From Combretum micranthum (lineage: Eukaryota > Streptophyta > Magnoliopsida > Myrtales > Combretaceae), in NCBI GenBank assembly GCA_024138025.1, contig JAMXBD010002243.1, positions 124,001-188,000 on the forward strand: a stretch of 64,000 bases of DNA, given 5' to 3'. Below are positions 26,993 to 40,240 of the stretch, in pieces (the stretch's first letter is position 1; each line of letters starts with the position of its first letter). The notes under the pieces were generated by a model. It worked only from the letters and a program-made list of their open reading frames with translations, searched no databases and was not told the origin of the DNA. The translations under genes and the position numbers were made by a program.

Positions 26993-29132
26993 GTGAGTAT
27001 TACTTCCAATTTCAATTATTGCTTGTGATTGTAATGATAGTTGCACTAGTTGCTAAGCAAAGACAAAAATGAATATGCATGATGGGGTTATTTGGGAATT
27101 ATATTTGTCTGTTGTTGATATGTGAAGTCAAATTTAAAGAATATCGAAGCCGGATGATAATTCATTGCTTGTATAGAGAGGAGCTAGAATTGATTGTCTG
27201 CGAGTATTGCTTGGTCACATAAAAGAATTGGACTAATCGATTATTAGACCTCAATTATAAACTTGAACTCATTCATATCATGATGGGGATGGAGCATTTG
27301 CATTTCCTGGTTTTTCGTGATCCATAAAACGAATATGTTGGTTAATCGTGATCTATAAAACGAATATATATAAGTTTGTTGACCGTGAGCCTAAACGGTG
27401 TCATACCGCATGATTCATTAATTTGCTAACCTGGGATGGAGGACGTAAGTCCATCCACATATGATTTTCGGCTGGTCATATGTTTGTTGAACTCACATGT
27501 TTGATGCATTCTACTTGATTGGTTAATTACTTGCTTGAATATTTTGTTGAAATTATGATATGGAAGTTTTCGCTCACTAAGCTAGTTAGCTTACGCCCCT
27601 ATAGTTTTTACTTGTTGCAGCACTAGTTCATTTGGCTTAGGCCAAGGCAGGCTACAGCTCAGGTACCGGAGCTAGGCGTTTCCTTTAGAAGTTTATTTCG
27701 GTTTTGATTAGACTTCCACAGGAAACCAAAAGGATTCTGGATGACTGTAATGGACCCTAATATTCTTTTGCGAGGGAATGCCCCTTAGACTTTGTAATTT
27801 TATGTATGTGTTTTGATTTATTATCTAAGGCTACCGAATGCTATATTAAACTTCTTAACTCCATTGAATAGAGTATTCTATTGTCGTAAATGGACGCTTT
27901 ACATCTATACAAGACTCCCGAAAGGCTCGGATAGTAATTCGAGAATCTTATATAGCATGTGGTGGACTGTTACATTTAGGATACCCCTTTGGGGCGTGAC
28001 AGTATCATATAGGTAGATCATCTCATAACCTTCATAACAATAGCTTTTAGGTAATACATATGTGCATGATGCATTGTAGAAATGAAGTATGAAAATTGAG
28101 TTTATCCAAAATTTGTAAATTCGGATGATTTCAAGACCATGCCTTAAAAACCCATTTATCAACTCCAAAACTTGTGTTTTATATGAAAAATGAAGAGTTT
28201 AGGTCATAGGTATCATCAAGTAATGATTTTGATAAATTAAGATGGGATTTGCTAAGAAAAACATGTAGAACAAGGAGTAGAAATAAAATAGGAAAATTTG
28301 AGTTGTTGTCATTTTAAGAAATTCGTAATAATGGAGTAATGGCATGAAAACCCATATTTTTCAAACTCAAATTAAAAGTTTTATCAAAGAAATGAAGTCC
28401 TTAATGGCTAGGCATGGTTGAGCTTTAATTTTCAAAGAATCAAATAATTTTTACTTAAAAGAATCACCACAAAAACAATTTTACAAATTCGGATTTTGGA
28501 ATCAACCCTACTTGAAGACATGTTTACAAAGTCTAAATGGAAATTTTTATATAGAAATGAAGGTCATAAGTAATAGATATAATGAGACTCAATTTTAACA
28601 AGGATAATTATATTTTCTTAAGAAATAAATCCAAAACAAATGGAAATGATCAATGTTAGGAAACTAGTTTTCTTAAAAGTAAATAGCCATGGAGTCTTAC
28701 AAATAAAAAGTTTTTGAAATTCCTTTTACTAAATATTGTCAAAAGCATGCATTCATCAAGCTCATAACATGCTATTCATGATAGGAAATCATCAATATTG
28801 CATATGTAGTTAATCTATATAGTAGGAACATTACAAACATTTACGAAACTATTTTTTTGGAATTGAAATTGCTACTGTTCTGATCTGATCCGACCTTTTC
28901 GAAGCTCCAAAGTTTTCAAAACTTAAATATAATATTAGAATTAGATATATCTTTTGAAGTAGATAGAAATCGATATATAATTTGCTAAATTCCGAGTTAA
29001 AACGACCAAGTTATGGCCGCTTTAAGTTGGAATTCCCACGTAGGACGACAATTTCGAATTTGATAGTTTGTATGAGATAGCTTGGACTAGTTAAGTGATG
29101 AAATACTTATTAGGTTATTTCTTCCTTTTTAG

Positions 29133-29202
29133 GTGATCCCGATATCAACGATTCCTTACCACCGGATTACTTATACTAAAAGACTAGTGATCCACTGACC
29201 GA
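29133..29202 (+). other. Mini-exon-like segment, L5
   Basis: It follows TTTTTAG and precedes GTGAGT (29203-29208). The frame reads GDPDINDSLPPDYLY-stop. The ATG near the donor seen in other copies is CTG here. Confidence 0.45.
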
Positions 29203-30958
29203 GTGAGTATTACTTTCGATTTCATTTATTGTATGTGATTGTAAAAATAGTTACACTAGACATTTGGTAAAAATAAATGGATATGCATGATGGGGACGAA
29301 TGGGAACTATGTATGCTTATTGTTGATGTGAGAAATGGAATACAAGAATATTGAAGCCGAGTGATTAACTATTACTTGTATAGATGAATTAGAATTGACA
29401 GTTTGCGATTATTGCTTGATTACTTAAAAGAACTGGTATAATTGATTATTTGATATTGAAGATAAACTCAAACTCATTCATAACACGATGGGAATGGAGC
29501 ATTAGCATTTGTTGCTTTTTCGTGAGCCATAAAACGAATATGAGTTGGTTAATCGTGATCCATAAAACCAATTTATAATTAGTTGACCGTGAGCTTAAAC
29601 GACATCGTACTGCAGGATTCGTTAATTTGCTAACCCGGGATGAAGGGCGTAAGTCCATCCACATATGATTTCCGACAGGTCATATGTTTGTTGAATTCAC
29701 GTGTTTAATGCATATCACTTGTTTGATTAATCACTTGCTTGTATGATGTGTTATAAATGTAATCTTAGAGGTTCTTACTCACTAAGCTAGTGCAGCTTAT
29801 ACCCCAATAGATGTTTAAATGAGCAAGTCATCTCAAGAGTGCTAAGTGGGGACCAAGATGGTTGGAGCCAAGAATGACTTCGGGATTCCGGTAAGGAATA
29901 AGAATGCTTGAAGTTATTAGTTAGGTTTTATGATTTGCCTTGTAATAGTTTTATGTAGTGGAATCTTTTGATGAATGTAATTGAAGTATAATGCTTTGTA
30001 TTTGGAGTATAGTAAATTGAAATTCCTTTACATTGTTATTGAAGTTATATCAACATAAAGTGTATCACTCCGATGAGTCTCCTCCATGTGTTAGATGCCT
30101 TGTACATAGTATGGAAGCCTTCGCGTGACTTGGTAGTCATTCTTGGGCTTTAATATTGTGTACGGCGGACTGCCACGTTTAGGGTACCATTCGGGGCATG
30201 ACAATCACAAATAAAATGAGATAAACCATAGATATCGAACTAAAAATATATACGGTCAAAACTCCGAAATTATATCTTACGAATAACTCAAGAAAACCAG
30301 AAGTCAAATCGGAACCCTAAAAGTCAACAAAGCTTACAACAAACCCTAGTGTTTAAGGTTCGGCAATCCTGTACTCTTAAACCCTAAACAACAAAATGAA
30401 AATAATTGTTGATATTAGTTCGTAATAATATAGGGAAGCTTAAAAATATCAGATTCGCAAATTTGTAGTGTCCTTTAGATCCGAACGGGGTCAATTTTCA
30501 AAAACCATGTCCTGGTACACCGAATGGCAAAAATATTTCATTTAATACCAATAGACTCGTAAAAATATAAGGTTCTCAAAAATATCAGTTTTAGAATTTT
30601 TCTGTAGAGAAAAATTATAGATATCGTATATGACGCAAATTTTTATTACTACCGGTACTTTAATTGTCTAGTTTACTATTCATAGTACTTTCCTACTACT
30701 CATTACTATTCCTCTATCTGTACTTTTTCTTACTACCTATTCTTACACCTACATACCTATTTCTTACAATTTTCTTTTCCCATAAAAATTCTACACCATA
30801 TATTACTAAACTTCTCTCACATTTTTCTTCTAAAATTATTTTTTTTATCAAATTTCTCCCTCTTTCAAGCTATTGCCCGTCCACCCCCTTCTCTCTCTTC
30901 ACTCTCATCTATTTCTTTTCAATTAATTTAATTACATCTAATTTTCACTCCAAAATTC

Positions 30959-30966
30959 TATAAATA
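30959..30966 (+). promoter_or_regulatory. TATA box of LTR L4
   Basis: TATAAATA lies after a long pyrimidine-rich stretch (30660-30950). A donor-like TTTAG|GTAACT follows at 31151; the roughly 160 nt between has no ATG. About 3.1 kb of LTR lies downstream of this box. Confidence 0.6.
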
Positions 30967-32524
30967 CCGCTCCTTCATTCTTTCATATAATTCATTTCAC
31001 TACCAAAACTCTCTCAAAATCTCTCCACAAATCCTCTCTTAAACCAATTCTTCACAAAAATTATTCCTTATACATAAACTTTCTACCACATATCACTACT
31101 CACATAATACCCCTTTCATCTACCATCTTTATATCACATAAACACTTTAGGTAACTTCTTCCAACCATTTATTTACCCATGTCATGTAACTTAACATGAA
31201 TATGGTGTTGTTTTGAAATTCATATGAGTAGTAAAAGCAACAATATGTTCATGTTTTGTTCTTGCACATGAACTTCCTATTTTATTATGTTGATTTTATT
31301 ATTCATATCTAACTAAATATATTTATATATAATCTATAGAGCATATAAGCTCACTTGTTATTTATTTAATTTCATGCTTTGCAATTTATTTATTTATTTC
31401 ATGCTATTATTAAGACTAGTCTTTCTAGTCTTAGACTTGTCCATATCAAGTCAAAACAACCTTTTATTTATTTTCCTTATTCTTTTGGGACTAGTCTATT
31501 CTTAGTCCCGGGATGCCTTGATGAAGCTAAGGTTTTCAATACTTGTATTTTATTATCTTGCTTCTTATTATTTGTTTCTAGTATTTTCTTATGTTCTTAT
31601 TATTTTGCATGCTCATAATACTTGCAGCTACATAATGATATTGTCTCAACTAATTGAAAGTAGAATTTTATTGAAGGAACTTCAAACTAGATTTTCTATT
31701 ATGCGGCTTGTCACAAAATAATGGAGTTATTATCAAACAACATAGAAATAGAGTAATAGAAAGTTTTTTCAAAGTTTTCTTAAATAACAAAGATAGTTTT
31801 ACCAAGAAAACATAAGAAATAATACTTTTATTGTATATTATGGAATCTAAGTTTTAGTAAAATAATTTGTTAGTTTTCAAAGATCTTGCAAAAAGCTTAA
31901 GATTAAACTCTTTTAAACTCCATGAACAAAACCAAGAAACAAACTATTTTTCAAAGTTAAGATAAAAATCAACTCATAAAGTTATGAACCCAGTTAGGAA
32001 AATAATGATTTTCAGTTCCTAAAGAAGAACTTATTTTCAAAGAATATAAATAAAATAAGATTAGAAACAAAGGTTTATCAATAAAGAGGATTCTTTTCAA
32101 AGGAAATAAAAGAATAAGTTTTAGAAAACAAAAACTTATATTTTAGATAATAAATATAAGAAGACAAGACTCATTTTCTAAAACCATCCTAAAGATATAA
32201 AAAGATTTTCAACAACTTAATACACTTTTGATAACTTTGATCTTTTATCACTAGAAGTAAAATTTATGAAAGCTAAGGTTAAAGGAAAATCTACTTATTT
32301 TGGAAAAATGAATGAACAAAATAAAATAAGAATACACTCATTTATAATAACTTATAAAAATATAAAGTTTCTTCAAAATACTTGACAGGAAATTTATTAA
32401 GTTAAGTTTCGACACTTTTAAAAAGAATTATTTCATGAAATAAATTGCTGAGACACTACCATTAGAAATTTTGCATATAAAGTCAGCTTATCTATATACT
32501 CAAAGGATTTATCAAATATATTTG

Positions 32525-32543
32525 TATATATATATATATATAT
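32525..32543. repeat. (TA)n microsatellite in L4
   Basis: About ten TA units; the matching place in L3 (45350-45375) is a broken TA tract. Confidence 0.85.
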
Positions 32544-32873
32544 CTATATTTTTACTAAAAGATTTTTAAATAAAGTTGAGTTAGAAAATGGTTTTACAAA
32601 AAATCTAGAAATATTGGTTTTAAATCTATACCCAATGTTTTTCAGACCTAAATGACCTTTTATGATAAGGATAACCTTAGAAATGAATAGATCTTTTTGA
32701 ATAGATAGAAAACGGTATATTATATGCGAAATTCCAAGTTAAAATGAGCAAGTTATGGCCATTTTAAATTGGAATTCCATTCTATACGAATTTGAGGAGC
32801 ATAATGAAATAGAATTAGAAAGTTTAAGTGAAATTTCTATGAAATACTCATCCTAAGTATTGCTTTTGTCTAG

Positions 32874-32940
32874 GTGACGAAGGATACGAGAATACCCTTC
32901 CTGAGGATTACTATGACTAAGAAGATCGCGAAATAGATGA
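32874..32940 (+). other. Mini-exon-like segment, L4
   Basis: It follows GTCTAG. The frame reads GDEGYENTLPEDYYD-stop. The donor-like site has decayed to GTGAAT, the only one of ten copies to lose GTGAGT. Confidence 0.4.
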
Positions 32941-35297
32941 GTGAATTATTCCTCTTAATTTCGTTGCCTGCTTGCTTGTGCTTGTAAAGTAGTGTCATTA
33001 GCATACTATGAAAAGATAAAAATGGATATGTATGGGAATTCGGGAATATGTGTATATATGATTCTTTGTTTGTGCGTGAAATGAGAATTAAGAATATCGC
33101 AACTTCAAACTGCTTGTTTAAGTGTTTTTGTTTACTTATTTGTATGACTGTTTACTTGCTAAATTGATTGATCCCCCCTAATAAACCTTAATAAGGTTTG
33201 GCTTATGAAAAATAAAACACTCACGCGTAGCATCTATTGAGTCACATCTCTTTCGGAAGGCTACTACTCCTATGCGTAGAGTTGGATTGGCTGTTATCGT
33301 GCTGTGACACGGGCCATGTTCCTTCATAGAGAATCTAAATCACCCGTGGAATATGACTCTAGGTTTGGAGCCAAGCCAACCGAACACTTTGGGTGGGGAC
33401 TAAGGACTAGTAGTAGAAGATCGAGGATCTTCATCACCGATTCCCTAACCTTTGATACGGAGGGATAAATCCGTTCTATATATAATTTCTGGATAACTAT
33501 ATATATTTGCATAATCACGTGATTGTTGCATTGTACGCATAGCATATATGTAAAAATTTAAATGAACTTGTTTGAAAACATGGTGCGAATGAAAAGGAAT
33601 ATCTCACTAATCTAGTTGTAGCTTATACCCCTATAGATTTTGTTGAAACAGGTATGCCCGTGGCTTAAGTTGAGGAACATGACATTAAGGAAGTTATGGA
33701 AGGATGTTAAGCTTCTATGAAGGAAATGGAAACATAAGATGAAGTAATTTGTAAGGTTCTTTATATGTATTGAATTATATGTTAGTGTTTTGGAGATTCT
33801 ATGATGTTATTTATTTGAAAACAATAGAGGGATATGCCCCTAAGAATTATAATTTAATATGTTTATGTTTTATAAAGTTCTCTTTGCCTTATACTTATTT
33901 ATTATCAATATAAATTGTGTTACTCTGATGCATTCCCTTGATTTTGATGTACACCTTGTACATGATATGAAAGCCTTTGCATGACTGAGGTAGTCATTCC
34001 TAGGCTATAGTATTGTGTACGGCGGACTACCACGTTTAGGGTACCCCTTGGGCGTAACAATACCACTATAAACACTTTAGGTAAAAATTTCTTCCAACCA
34101 TTTAGTTATCCATGTCATGTAACTCAACATAACTATGGTGTTGTTTTGAAACTCATATGAGTAGTAAAAGCAACAACATGTTCATGTTTTATTCTTGTAC
34201 ATAAACTTCCTATTTTATTATGTTATGTTGATTTTATTGTTGTTGGAATGTTAATTTCTTATTCATGTGTAACTAAATATATTTATGTATTTAGATGTAA
34301 TCTTTAGAGCATATAAGCTCACATGTTATTTATTTAATTTCATGCTTTGCAATTTATTTATTTTATGCTATTTCTTTAAGATTAGTCTTTTTAGTCTTAA
34401 ATTTGTCTATATCAAGTCAAAACAACCTTTTTTTTATTTTCTTTATTCTTTTGGGACTAGTCTATTCTTAATCTTAGGATGCCTTGATAAAGCTAAGGCT
34501 CCCAATACTTGACCGAGATACCTTGATGAAGCTAAGGTTCCCAATACTTGATATTTTTATTATTTTGCTTATTATTATTTGTTTCTAATATGTTCTCATA
34601 TTCTTATTATTTTACATGCTCATAATACTTGCATCTACATAATGATATTGTCTCAACTAATTTAAAAGTAGAATTTTACTTTATTAAAAGAACTTAAAAC
34701 TAGATTTTCTATTATGTGACTTATCACAAAATAATGGTGTTATTATCAACAACATAGAAATAGAGTAATACAAGTTTTCTTAAATAACAAAGATAGATTT
34801 ACCAAGAAAACATAGGAAATAAATACTTTCTTTATATATTATGGTAACCTAAGTTTTAGTAAGATAATTTGTTAATATTTAAGGTTTTTACAAAAAGCTT
34901 ATGATTAAACTCTTTTTCACTCCATAATAAAACTAATAAACAAACTAGTTTTCAAAGTAAAGATGAATTCAACCCATAAAGATATAAACCCACTTAGGAA
35001 AAATAATGATTTTCAAGTTTCTAAAGAAAAAAACTTATTTTCAAAGAATATAAATAAGATAAGATTAAAAACAAAGGATTTTATCAATAAAGAGGATTCT
35101 TTTTAAAGGAAATAAAAGAACAACTTTTAGAAAACAAAAACTTATATAATAAATATAAGAAGACAAGACTCATTATACAAATTTATAAAAATATTTTCAA
35201 CAACTTAATACACTTTTAATAAATTTGATCTTTTACCACTAGAAATAAAATTTATGAAAGACTAAGGTTAAAAGAAAATTTACTTGCTTTGGAAAAA

Positions 35298-35851
35298 TGT
35301 TAGGATTGCTTCAAGTGCTGCTCACGAGCAAAGAATACCTGATATAAAATCCTAGGGTTTCTCTCTCCAATTGTTTAATCACTCATCTCCTCTCGTGTTT
35401 GCTCTCTGGTAACCCTAACCCTAATTCTTTCTCTCTATTTTGTTCTGCATGTTCTATTAATCTTGTTTATTTTCTTTGGTTGTTATTTGACAGGAACACA
35501 ATGTTAAGAGGCCTTTTCGAGTAGGCTACACTCCTGAGATTTGTGTTCTGGGGAAGTAAAACTGTTCCTTCCTTTCTTTTTCATTCCCTTTTATAGATCT
35601 TGTATTACAACTAACATAGCTGTACTAAAGCTGTTCTATAGCTGTATATTAGCTGTGCTAAATCTGTTACATGTATTCTATACAATCTGTATTTGAGAAT
35701 CTGTTGTACTCAATCTGTTACAAATGTTTCGTACAATTTGTAGTTGAGAATCTGTTACAACAGATTCCTTTATGCTGTGTAATCCCTCAACCAGTTTGGT
35801 TGTTGTCGATGCCTTGTTGAAAAACTTGTATTTCCTTTTTGGTTTGTAACA
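35298..35851 (-). repeat. 3' LTR of Reina-like element
   Basis: TGTTAGG...TGTAACA, 554 bp. On the element strand its first 82 nt encode the end of pol. It contains two telomere-type units (AACCCTAACCCTAA, 35411-35424). Confidence 0.93.
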
Positions 35852-38800
35852 GATTGCTCCCCTTGTTGAAATAAAACCTTGTCCTCAAGGTTAAACTGAG
35901 GATAGAGCTGTCTGAAAATGTGTACATCTTCCCAACTAGAGTCTTCTTGAGGCATCCCTTTCCACTGTACGAGTATTTGAGAAACATTGTGACCATTTCG
36001 GTTCAAAACTCTAGTGTTTAACACACACAGAGGCACCAAAAGAGGGTTATTCGAAAAGTGTGGGGGTAAATCGAGGGTGGGAATAACAGAACCATGGGCT
36101 TTCTTAAGACAAGATACATGAAAGACATCATGTATTCTGGAATGCTCTGGCAATTCCAATTTATAAGCAGTACCCCCAATCCGTTGCAATATCTTATAAG
36201 GACCATAAAACTTTTTTGAAAGTTTATGGTAATCCCCAGTAAGGGATGTTTGCTTATAAGGTTGAAGTTTAACAAACACCAACTCACCCTCCTGAAATGT
36301 AATATCCTGTCTATGCTTGTTGGCTTGAGTTCTCATCTTTTCCTGGGCTTTAAGTAAATGAGATTTCAGAGTTGAAAGAAGTTGATCTCGATCCTATAAA
36401 ACAAAATCCACAGCCTTAATAGAAGAAGTCCCTCTTAAGTACATAGGAATGGTAGGAGGAGGTCTGCCATAAACCAATTCGAATGGTGTCTTTTGTGCCC
36501 CTTCATGAAAAGAAATGTTGTAGGAACTCAGCCCAGGGTAAAAACTTGACCCACTCCTCAGGTCTATCCATAGCAAAACATCTGAGATATTGCTGGAGGA
36601 CTCGATTAAGAACCTCAGTTTGGCCATCAGACTGTGGATGATAGGCACTACTTTGAAAGAGTTTTGTGCCACTTAATCGAAACAATTCCTTCCAGAATTT
36701 GCTCATAAAAATTGGGTCCCTGTCACTGACAATGCTTCGGGGAAAACCATGAAGCTTGACAACTATCTGGAGAAACAATTGAGCTACTTAGTAGCTGTGA
36801 AATGAGTATCCAGAGCTCCAATATGACAATATTTTGTCAAGCGATCAACCACGACCAGCATAACAGTAAACCCCTGAGATTTGGGAAGACAAGTGACAAA
36901 ATCCATAGAGATGTCTTCCCAAATCTGATCAGGAATAGGTAATGGATTTAAAAATCCCAAAGGACGTTGAGTACTTGACTTGGTCTGCTGGCAAACAGTA
37001 CAGGCTGACAAAAAGCTCCACATCATGTTTCATGCCTGTCCAAAAAAATTGAGAAACCAAGCGTTTATAAGTCTTTAAAACTCCAAAGTGACCAGCTGTA
37101 GGCAGACTATGAAATTCATGTAATAAAAGGGGAATCAATGAAGATGTGGGAACTAAAAATAGTTGATGCCCTTTAAAAAGAAGTCCATGCTTCCACTGTA
37201 GAACCCAAGGAACTGTCTTGCCAGCTTCAATTTCAGAAAAAAGTTTCTTAAAGGCTGGTAATGTGGTATATTCCTTCTTCAGCTGGTCAACAAAAGCAAA
37301 TTGTGGCATGAAAAAGCTAGATAATAAAAAGTGGTGTCATATTGTCTAGATAATGAATCTGCCACTACATTATCTTTGCCAGCTTTATAGACAATTGAAT
37401 AGTCATAACCCAATAACTTTGTCAAGTACTTATGCTGCTCTGGAGTTTGAATTACTTGAGTAAGCAATTCCTTGATACTCCGATGATCTGTTCGAATTAT
37501 AAAATGGGATCCCAACAAATATTGTCTCCATTTTCGAACAGCTTCACCACAGCATGTAATTCTCTGACATAAGCAGAAGCCTTGCAGAGATGTGGAGGTA
37601 ATTTCTTGCTAAAGAAAGCAATAGGTTTGTTGTGTTGTAATAACACAGCTCCTATGCCAATTCCTGAGGCATCAGTCTCAACAATAAACTGCTTGGTGAA
37701 ATCTGGTAAAACCAGTAATTGGGATGAAACCAAAGCATGCTTAAGCTGTGTAAAAGCATCAGTAGCTTGAGAAGTCCAGTGAAATCCATCTTTCTTTAAG
37801 AGATCAGTTAAGGGGGCTGCAATCATAGCATAAGACTTAATAAAACGTCTATAGTATCCTGTCAACCCCAAGAATGCCCTTAACTGTTTAATTGTTGAAG
37901 GAAGTGGCCACTGTTGAATAGCTGCCAACTTTGTAGGATCTGGTCGTACTCCCTCAGCCTCCACAATGTGGCCTAAATATTCAATAGAGGACTGGCCAAA
38001 CACACATTTAGACCTTTTTAAAAACATGGTATTCTCAGCAAGAATTGATAATACCAGGTCTAAGTGTGTAATATGTAATTCCAAAGACGTACTGTAGATT
38101 AAGATGTCATAAAAAAAAACAATGACAAATTTTCTTAAGTACGGCTTAAAGATGAAATTCATAATAGACTGAAAGGTGGCTGGTGCATTACAGAGGCCAA
38201 AGGGCATGACTAAAAATTCATAGTGACCCTCATGTGTGCGAAATGCAGTCTTCTCCACATCCTCAGGATGCATTCAGATCTGATGATAACCAGATCGTAA
38301 ATCTAACTTGGAAAAAATAGTAGCCCCATATAACTCATCCAACAACTCATCTATTGTTGGTATGGGAAATTCATCTTTCACTATGGCTTCATTCAAAGCC
38401 CTATAATCAACACAGAAGCGACAAGTACCATCTTTTTTCTTGACCAACAAAACTGGTGAAGAAAATGGACTGTTGCTACATTGAATAATTCCTTGATGAA
38501 GCATCTCCTGAACTTGCTGTTCAATTTCTCCCTTCTGGAAATGTGTGGTATACCGATATGGTCGCACATTAATAGTAGAGGTACCTTTTTTAGATAAATC
38601 CTATGTTGGATCTGACGCAGTGGAGGCAATGATGATGGTGCCTCAAAAACATGAGGATATTTGCCCAAAACACTATCTAATAGTGGATTGTTGGTGAATG
38701 TCTCTGCTGATGAACTTGTCTGAGCCACGAGTTGGAAACAAGTAGCCACTGCGTTAGTCTGTAACAGTCGTCGAAGTTGATGATGAGTGATCTGTCCTTT

Positions 38801-39145
38801 GCATAAAGCCTGGTCCCCAACCAAATTTACCATATGTCCTTGATGATAAAATTTCATCGTTAAGGCAGAATAATCAATAGTAACAGGTCCCAATTCCTGC
38901 AACCATTAGACCCCTAAAACCACATCTGCACCCTGAATAGGAAGCACATAAAAGGAAGCCACAAAATCCAAACCTTGTATATGGACCACTATGTCTTTAC
39001 AAAGACCTTCACATGAAAGTTTCTGACCATTTCCAATCATTACAGAAAATTGAGGAGCAGCATGAATAACTAGACCCAAATGTTTAGCTACTCTATACTG
39101 GATGAAATTATGTGTGCTCCAGAATCTATCAAAATGGATAAAATC
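35770..39145 (-). pseudogene. pol: Reina-like pol: protease-RT-RNase H-integrase-chromodomain, broken
   Basis: The polyprotein copied element RNA into DNA and inserted it. The protease motif ILIDSGA is at about 39115-39132 (DSG 39118-39126), followed by a frameshift. RT runs about 38570-37800 with [20 protein letters not shown], then an in-frame TGA at 38271-38273 (CGA to TGA). Its active-site motif reads FFYDI instead of FFDDI, so the first catalytic Asp (38109-38111) is Tyr. RNase H keeps ETDASG and RTDHRS but is frameshifted between them near 37500. Integrase has an HH-CC finger, split by a frameshift near 37010, and the catalytic D (36901-36903), D (36722-36724) and E (36614-36616), in shifted frames. 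A TAG lies at 36394-36396. The last part (36336-35770) is open and ends in a chromodomain (LVQWKGMPQEDSSWED). The ORF crosses the polypurine tract and stops inside the 3' LTR. Confidence 0.92.
35852..35866 (-). promoter_or_regulatory. Polypurine tract of Reina-like element
   Basis: On the minus strand CAAGGGGAGCAATC directly precedes the 3' LTR. It primes plus-strand DNA synthesis. It is also coding, since the pol frame runs through it. Confidence 0.75.
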
Positions 39146-40234
39146 TTATTTTTGAATATGGCCTTGAAAACGTAGCGTTCGAGGAATGAAATCCCCATTC
39201 AGAGCATGATAACTAATTGTACATGATGAATCAGCAGGAAGCTCAGGTAATTCTTCAACTAATTGAGTAGATAAATCCTCATGCTCATCAGATATATCAT
39301 CATTCAAAATCAACAAAAATTTAGCTTTACACCTATGATTCCGATGAAATTTTTCATCACAATTGTAACAAAGACCTTTCTCTCTTCTAGCTTGCATTTC
39401 ATCAGGTGTAAGTTTTTTTATAGGTAGGACAGGTTTATTAGGAACAACTGTGGTTTAGAGAATTGCAATGAATTAGAGGAGTAGCAGGAACAGAGTACGT
39501 ATTATAAGGTTTGTAAGAACGAAACTGGTCATTTAGCTTATCTTCATGCATACGAGCTAACCAAATAGCATCCATCATACATTTAGGTTTAGCAATCTGA
39601 AGTTCTCGTCTTAATGCAGGTTTAAGTCCAGAAATGAAACAACTTAAAAGGAATGATTCAGAAAGACCAACCGTACGATTTAAGAGGGACTCAAACTGGG
39701 ATTGATAAACAGCCACCGTAGAAGTCTGGACTAATTTGGAGAGCAAGCCTTGCACATCCTCATATGCCGAAGGACCAAATCGATGAATCAAGGCCTCAGT
39801 GAATTTGGACCAAGAACTCAACTGTTTATTAAGGTACATCCACTTATACCAGTTTAAAGCATCACCTTCTAGGGCAAAAGAGACAATTGTAATTCTTTGT
39901 TCCTGCTGTACTGAATGAAAATAAAAAAATTGTTCAACTTTAAAAACCCAGCCTAAAACATCCTCCCTGAAAATTTAGGAATCTCAAGTTTAATTCCCTT
40001 TAATAAAGAATCCGTAGTACAATTTTCTGAAGTGGATGAATCTGGAGATGTCTTATTAGTTTGATTATTGGTTGAGGATGTTTGATGCAACTCCAATTGC
40101 TCAATCCGAGATCCCAAAGTTTTAATGTTCTCTTGAATAGCAAGTACAGTATTCTTAAAGAAATCCATGTCTGTTAATTGTGTAGAAGATCGAGTATCCG
40201 GAGCCATCAGAATCAAGGAGGAAGACGAGAGCAT
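39146..40234 (-). pseudogene. gag: Reina-like gag, broken
   Basis: The first ATG (40232-40234) is only 7 nt from the LTR edge. Segments in three frames follow: 40234-39953 (coiled-coil-like N-terminus, then EIPKFSG), 39839-39438 (gag domain with WSKFTEALIHRFGPSAYED and FISGLKPALRREL), and 39397-39146 (RREKGLCYNCDEKFHRNHRC, a CX2CX4HX4C knuckle typical of this clade). At least two frameshifts separate them. The third segment runs on towards the protease. Confidence 0.88.
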
Positions 40235-40240
40235 AAAAAA

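Larger units (their letters stand above)
14976..28002 (+). mobile_element. Family A LTR copy L6 (subfamily c), 5'-truncated, split by L7
   Basis: The sequence from about 15000 to 16222, continued at 25842-28002, follows solo LTR A-c (40947-45290) from about 0.9 kb into that LTR to its end TTGGGGCGTGACA at 28002. The first 0.9 kb or so is absent. The join near 14975 drops straight from subrepeat sequence of L5 into an early LTR region, and no matching duplication to GTATC (28003-28007) is seen there. L7 sits inside with a perfect GTAGA duplication. Confidence 0.7.
11673..30203 (+). mobile_element. Family A LTR copy L5, rearranged
   Basis: It starts TGTAAGCCCCG at 11673 and ends CGGGGCATGACA at 30203. 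The flanks ATCAT (11668-11672) and ATCAC (30204-30208) differ by one transition, and the host sequence resumes as in L3 at 10430-10460. Its parts are 11673 to about 14975 and 28003-30203, about 5.5 kb, roughly 0.8-0.9 kb more than a normal LTR. The two parts overlap in the subrepeat region, so the insertion of L6 involved a duplication or a chimeric join that I could not resolve. Confidence 0.75.
11268..34059 (+). mobile_element. Family A LTR copy L4 (subfamily b), split by L5
   Basis: It starts TGTAAACCCTTG at 11268 and ends GGGCGTAACA at 34059. A perfect 5-bp duplication ATACC flanks it (11263-11267 and 34060-34064). Its own sequence is 11268-11672 plus 30209-34059, 4.26 kb, matching L3 in length and subfamily. 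Its sequence from 31140 on is the paralogue that shows what L3 looked like before the Reina-like element and A-c entered: compare 32300-32340 with 35285-35297 plus 40796, and 32450-32470 with 40942 plus 45296. It is a solo LTR. Confidence 0.9.

Noticed and set aside
35411..35424. Interstitial telomere repeat
   Set aside because: Only two units, present in both LTRs of one element, so part of the element.
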